From Acidobacteriota bacterium (GTDB lineage Bacteria; Acidobacteriota; Terriglobia; Terriglobales; Acidobacteriaceae), in NCBI GenBank assembly GCA_023410055.1, contig JAEYQK010000073.1, positions 62,001 to 126,000 of the forward strand: DNA of 64,000 bases, given 5' to 3'. This document shows positions 60,920 through 64,000 of this stretch, piece after piece. The translations under genes were made by a program, and so were the position numbers. Every line of letters begins with the position of its first letter. Position 1 is the first letter of the stretch. The notes beneath the pieces are model-generated. The model made no database searches, had not been told where the DNA came from, and was given only the letters and a program-made list of their open reading frames with translations.

Positions 60920-62308
60920 ATGTCAGCTAAGGCCATTACCATCGAACTGGCCCCGAATGTGAAAACGCCACTACCGGGACCGAACTCTCGTCGCGTGATC
61001 GACGCCGACGATCAGATCATTTCGCCATCCTATACGCGCAGCTACCCGATGGTGGCAAAGCGCGGCTACGGCGCTGTTGTCGAAGATATGGACGGCAACA
61101 AGTTTCTGGATTTCTCGGCGGGAATCGCCGTTACCGCAACGGGACACTGCCATCCCGAGGTCGTCGCGGCAATTCAGAAGCAGGCTGGCGAACTCATCCA
61201 CATGTCCGGGACCGACTTCTACTACGAGAACGTGGTCACGCTGGCGAACAAGCTGAGCGAGATCGCGCCCATGAAGGGACCGCATAAGGTCTACTTCGGC
61301 AACTCTGGAGCCGAAGCCGTCGAGTGCGCGCTGAAGCTCTCCCGTTATCACAGCAAGCGCCAGACGGTGATCGCGTTCATGGGATCCTTCCACGGACGCA
61401 CGATGGGCGCGTTGTCACTAACAGCCTCGAAGCCTCAGCAGAAGCGCCGCTTCGCACCGCTGGTTCCAGGTGTCGAGCATGTTCCGTATCCGAACGTCTA
61501 TCGGCGACCCGAAGGCACTGATCCGATCCAGTACGCTGTCGATCGGGCACGCTTCATCGAGGAGCGACTGTTCAAGACCTACGTTCCACCGGAGGAAGTC
61601 GCCGCCATCTTCGTCGAAGCCGTGCAAGGCGAAGGCGGATACCTCGTCGCACCGCCGGAGTTCCTGCGGGAGCTGCGCAGGATATGCGACCGCCACGGCA
61701 TTCTGCTGGTCGTGGATGAGGTGCAGTCTGGCATGGGTCGCACGGGCAAATGGTGGTCGATCCAGCACAGCGGCGTCGAGCCCGACATCGTGTGCACGGC
61801 TAAAGGTATCGCCAGTGGCATGCCTCTGAGCGCGGTTATCGCAAAGGCTCACATCATGGATTGGGTCCCAGGTTCACACGCCTCAACCTTTGGCGGCAAC
61901 CCAGTATGCAATGCTGCGGCGCTAGCGACGATCGCCGTTCTGGAGCGCGAGGCGATCAAGAACGCCGAGGTCGTGGGCAAGCACATTATGGATCGCATCA
62001 GGCGCTGGCCCGAGACATTGCCCACGGTCGGCGATGTCCGCGGAATTGGCCTCATGATCGGCGTCGAGATCGTGAAGGATAAGCGCACGAAGGAGATGGC
62101 CGGCCCTGAACGCGATCAGATCGTCGACAAGGCGTTCGCGAAGGGCGTGCTGTTCCTCGGCGCCGGGCCAAACACGATCCGCATCTGTCCGCCCCTGATC
62201 ATTTCGAAGGAGCAGGCTGACATCGCGATCGATGTCTTGGAGGCGTCGATCAAGGAGGCCGCGCGCGACGGCGTTACGGCGGGAACAGGCATGCCCGTAG
62301 GAGCCTGA
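60920..62308 (+). CDS. class-III PLP aminotransferase (GabT/ArgD-like)
   Basis: A 462-residue pyridoxal-phosphate aminotransferase of class III. It has FLDFSAGIAVTATGHCHPEV, YFGNSGAEAVECALKL (cofactor phosphate site), FMGSFHGRTMGALSLT, the catalytic region LLVVDEVQSGMGRTGKWW with Asp-Glu-Val-Gln, the PLP Lys in VCTAKGIASGMPLSAV, and HASTFGGNPVCNAAAL. It transfers an amino group from an omega-amino acid, such as 4-aminobutyrate or an ornithine derivative, to 2-oxoglutarate. The sequence is closest in style to the 4-aminobutyrate type, but the substrate is uncertain. The ATG at 60920 has GGGAGG upstream. A terminator follows the gene. Confidence 0.93.
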   Translation: MSAKAITIELAPNVKTPLPGPNSRRVIDADDQIISPSYTRSYPMVAKRGYGAVVEDMDGNKFLDFSAGIAVTATGHCHPEVVAAIQKQAGELIHMSGTDFYYENVVTLANKLSEIAPMKGPHKVYFGNSGAEAVECALKLSRYHSKRQTVIAFMGSFHGRTMGALSLTASKPQQKRRFAPLVPGVEHVPYPNVYRRPEGTDPIQYAVDRARFIEERLFKTYVPPEEVAAIFVEAVQGEGGYLVAPPEFLRELRRICDRHGILLVVDEVQSGMGRTGKWWSIQHSGVEPDIVCTAKGIASGMPLSAVIAKAHIMDWVPGSHASTFGGNPVCNAAALATIAVLEREAIKNAEVVGKHIMDRIRRWPETLPTVGDVRGIGLMIGVEIVKDKRTKEMAGPERDQIVDKAFAKGVLFLGAGPNTIRICPPLIISKEQADIAIDVLEASIKEAARDGVTAGTGMPVGA

Positions 62309-62345
62309 AAGCGCATCGAGTGAGTGCATGGGCGGCGGTTGACCG

Positions 62346-62376
62346 AAGAGCGGCTTCGTGCCGCTCTTCTCTTTTG
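62346..62376 (+). terminator. intrinsic terminator of the aminotransferase gene
   Basis: AAGAGCGGC-TTCGT-GCCGCTCTT (62346-62368), a 9-bp perfect stem, followed by CTCTTTTG. Confidence 0.85.
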
Positions 62377-62443
62377 TTCTGAAAACGTAAAAGTTTGTTC
62401 CCCTCTGAGCTTCTGTGTGCCTTAAGTCCTACACTCTCGATAT

Positions 62444-62947
62444 ATGCTGACGAAACTGCTGCTTCGCCTGCTTGATGGCGCGGGTCTGCGGAATAGCAAA
62501 GGAAAGCGAGAGGCCGAACACCTCCGTACAGGCCAGCGGGGCGAGGATGCTGCCTACTTCTATCTCCGTGAGCATGGATATGTAATCGTGGCGCGGAATT
62601 GGCGCTCTCGGAGACGCAAAGGTGAGATCGACCTGATCGGCTGGGAGGGCGGCACCTTGTGTTTTGTCGAAGTGAAGACGAGGTCGACGCGGGACGTGAA
62701 ACCGGCCGAGGCCGCCGTTGATCGTGACAAACAGCGGGAATTACGGGCAATGGGGCGAGAGTACGTCTGGCGAACCTCCCGAAACAGGCGCTCACGGGCA
62801 ACTTCCGCAACGAATGACGGCGGCGGCTCATCTCAAGGAGATGGCCAAAACGGGTGTCGTTTCGATGTTGTTTCGGTGTACTACGATTCCGAGCGACGCC
62901 GCGTTACGGACATCACCCTATTTCGCAATGCGTTTTCAGTGGCTTAA
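62444..62947 (+). CDS. YraN/UPF0102 family nuclease-fold protein
   Basis: A 167-residue protein of the UPF0102 (YraN) family, which has a restriction-endonuclease-like fold of uncertain role in DNA or RNA processing. The family core is clear: GQRGEDAAYFYLREHGYVIVARNWRSRRRKGEIDLIGWEGGTLCFVEVKTRST (in part), with GEIDLI and VEVKTRS as the Glu/Asp/Lys active-site motifs. It has an extra basic N-terminal 25 residues and a Ser/Gly-rich insertion before the C-terminal VSVYYDSERRRVTDITLFRNAF. It is usually found near rRNA methyltransferase or ribonuclease HII genes; here it precedes galT with 55 bases between. Confidence 0.9.
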   Translation: MLTKLLLRLLDGAGLRNSKGKREAEHLRTGQRGEDAAYFYLREHGYVIVARNWRSRRRKGEIDLIGWEGGTLCFVEVKTRSTRDVKPAEAAVDRDKQRELRAMGREYVWRTSRNRRSRATSATNDGGGSSQGDGQNGCRFDVVSVYYDSERRRVTDITLFRNAFSVA

Positions 62948-63002
62948 TATGTTTACAGCTGGATTGTGGGGTTAAGGGTGTTGCCGAAAGGAATCGTATC
63001 TC

Positions 63003-64000
63003 TTGCCAGAGCTTAGAAAAGACCCGATTGTAGGACGCTGGGTCATCATTTCAACAGATCGTGCGAAGCGCCCCACGGATTTTGTCCGTGAGCAGGTGAA
63101 GATGAGGGGTGGGTTCTGCCCCTTCTGCTACGGGAATGAAAAAAAGACGCCACCTGAGATCCTGGCGTATCGTCCGGGCCAAAATGGAGGGCCCCCACCA
63201 CAGAAGGACAGCCCGGGATGGACGGTCCGTGTAGTCCCTAACAAATTCCCGGCCCTTGGCATTGAAGGTAATTTAAACCGTCAGGCCGAAGGCATGTTCG
63301 ACAAGATGAATGGAATCGGCGCGCACGAGGTGATCATCGAGACGCCTGATCATAACCAGAATCTTGCGACGATGCCGGCCAAGCGAATTGAGGACGTTCT
63401 TTGGGCATTCCGCGACCGAATCCTGGACCTGAGGCAGGACAAGCGATTCAAGTACATCCTCATCTTCAAGAACCACGGTGAGGCGGCGGGAGCGTCCTTG
63501 GAACACTCGCACTGTCAGATGATCGCGTTGCCGATTCTGCCGCGATCAGTGAAGCAAGAGATCGAGGGCGCAAAGCAGTATTTCATATACAAAGAGCGCT
63601 GCGTGTTTTGCGACATGATTCGGCAGGAAGTAGATGCTGGAACCCGCGTAGTGTCGGAAAACGAGAGCTTCGTTACGCTGGCACCTTATGCGCCTAGATT
63701 TCCGTTCGAAACGTGGATACTTCCGAAGCGGCACGAGTCCTCGTTCGAGAATTCTTCGTCACAGACCTTCCGCGATCTTTCCTATGCGCTTAAGACCCTG
63801 TTGATGAAGGCGGACATGGTGCTTGATAATCCGGCTTACAATCTGGTTGTACACACGTCTCCAGTGCAGGAACCGGACCTCGAGCACTATCATTGGCACA
63901 TTGAGTTCATGCCAAAACTGACGAAGACTGCGGGGTTCGAGTGGGGGACCGGGTTTTACATAAATCCGACGCCTCCCGAGGAGTCGGCGCGATTCCTACG
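63003..64000 (+). CDS. galT: galactose-1-phosphate uridylyltransferase, 3' end cut by window
   Basis: At least 332 residues; the frame is still open at the window edge. It begins LPELRKDPIVGRWVIISTDRAKRPTDF, then FCPFCYGNEKKTPPEIL (zinc-binding Cys pair), the catalytic loop NHGEAAGASLEHSHCQMIALP (His-x-His-x-Gln nucleophile), a second Cys pair region ERCVFCDM, and PYAPRFPFETWILPK and HYHWHIEFMPK (second HIT-like half). It transfers UMP between UDP-glucose and galactose 1-phosphate in the Leloir pathway; archaeal-type members act on ADP-sugars, so specificity is not certain. The likely start is a TTG at 63003 with AAAGGA 10 bases before it. There is no in-frame ATG near the family N-terminus. 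Confidence 0.9.
   Translation, partial: MPELRKDPIVGRWVIISTDRAKRPTDFVREQVKMRGGFCPFCYGNEKKTPPEILAYRPGQNGGPPPQKDSPGWTVRVVPNKFPALGIEGNLNRQAEGMFDKMNGIGAHEVIIETPDHNQNLATMPAKRIEDVLWAFRDRILDLRQDKRFKYILIFKNHGEAAGASLEHSHCQMIALPILPRSVKQEIEGAKQYFIYKERCVFCDMIRQEVDAGTRVVSENESFVTLAPYAPRFPFETWILPKRHESSFENSSSQTFRDLSYALKTLLMKADMVLDNPAYNLVVHTSPVQEPDLEHYHWHIEFMPKLTKTAGFEWGTGFYINPTPPEESARFL

Overview
The window looks like the chromosome of a soil or freshwater Acidobacteriota (Terriglobia / 'Koribacter'-like) bacterium. Reasons, by inference from gene content: a very large Oar-like TonB receptor with an N-terminal carboxypeptidase-type domain, DUF4136, DUF2254 and Phenol_MetA_deg-type proteins, a stand-alone PPK2, a B12-dependent ribonucleotide reductase, a five-PAS sensor kinase, many small secreted proteins of unknown function, and many short palindromic intergenic repeats. 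I see no rRNA, tRNA, CRISPR array or intact insertion sequence. Base composition is mixed: core genes such as nrdJ are GC-rich, while 30.2-33.0 kb is clearly more AT-rich. Layout: 0.2-1.7 kb holds two envelope proteins. 1.8-7.6 kb (minus) is a complete tripartite RND efflux operon (adaptor, HAE1 pump, NodT-type outer-membrane factor). 7.8-12.7 kb has a DUF2254 membrane protein, two secreted proteins, a LuxR-type response regulator and a 6-phosphofructokinase. 13.3-17.9 kb has an AI-2E family permease, the multi-PAS histidine kinase and a receiver-only regulator. 18.5-25.3 kb is an envelope and stress region: DUF4136 with a decayed paralogue, a degenerate histidine phosphatase, OmpA, PPK2 behind a possible attenuator, a small metallopeptidase, a glycine-zipper lipoprotein, AqpZ and a response-regulator pseudogene. 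25.4-27.5 kb is a copC-copD pair. 27.5-33.4 kb is an accessory, repeat-rich stretch: a B12-binding radical SAM gene bracketed by direct repeats, a VOC protein, a tiny membrane peptide, and an AT-rich three-gene cassette (ComEC-like metallo-beta-lactamase-fold protein, four-helix membrane protein, second MBL-fold protein). This cassette is my best candidate for an undescribed system. 33.4-39.8 kb carries nrdJ with predicted NrdR boxes, a receiver lacking its phospho-acceptor, and feoAB with a Fur-type box. 39.9-45.4 kb holds secreted proteins, an S1/P1-like zinc enzyme, an O-methyltransferase-type enzyme, Fe/Mn superoxide dismutase and a beta-barrel protein. 45.9-64 kb holds the Oar-like receptor, a LarA-like racemase, 6-phosphogluconate dehydrogenase, an M64 peptidase, a large secreted protein of unknown function, a Tat-type amidase, CysE, an EamA exporter, a class-III aminotransferase, YraN and a GalT truncated by the window edge. 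How the genes work together: only the RND, copCD, feoAB and MBL cassettes look like true co-transcribed units. The rest is a mosaic of single genes, often separated by hairpin repeats or terminators. Themes are metal handling (copper, iron, B12, nickel if LarA is active), envelope homeostasis and two-component signalling.
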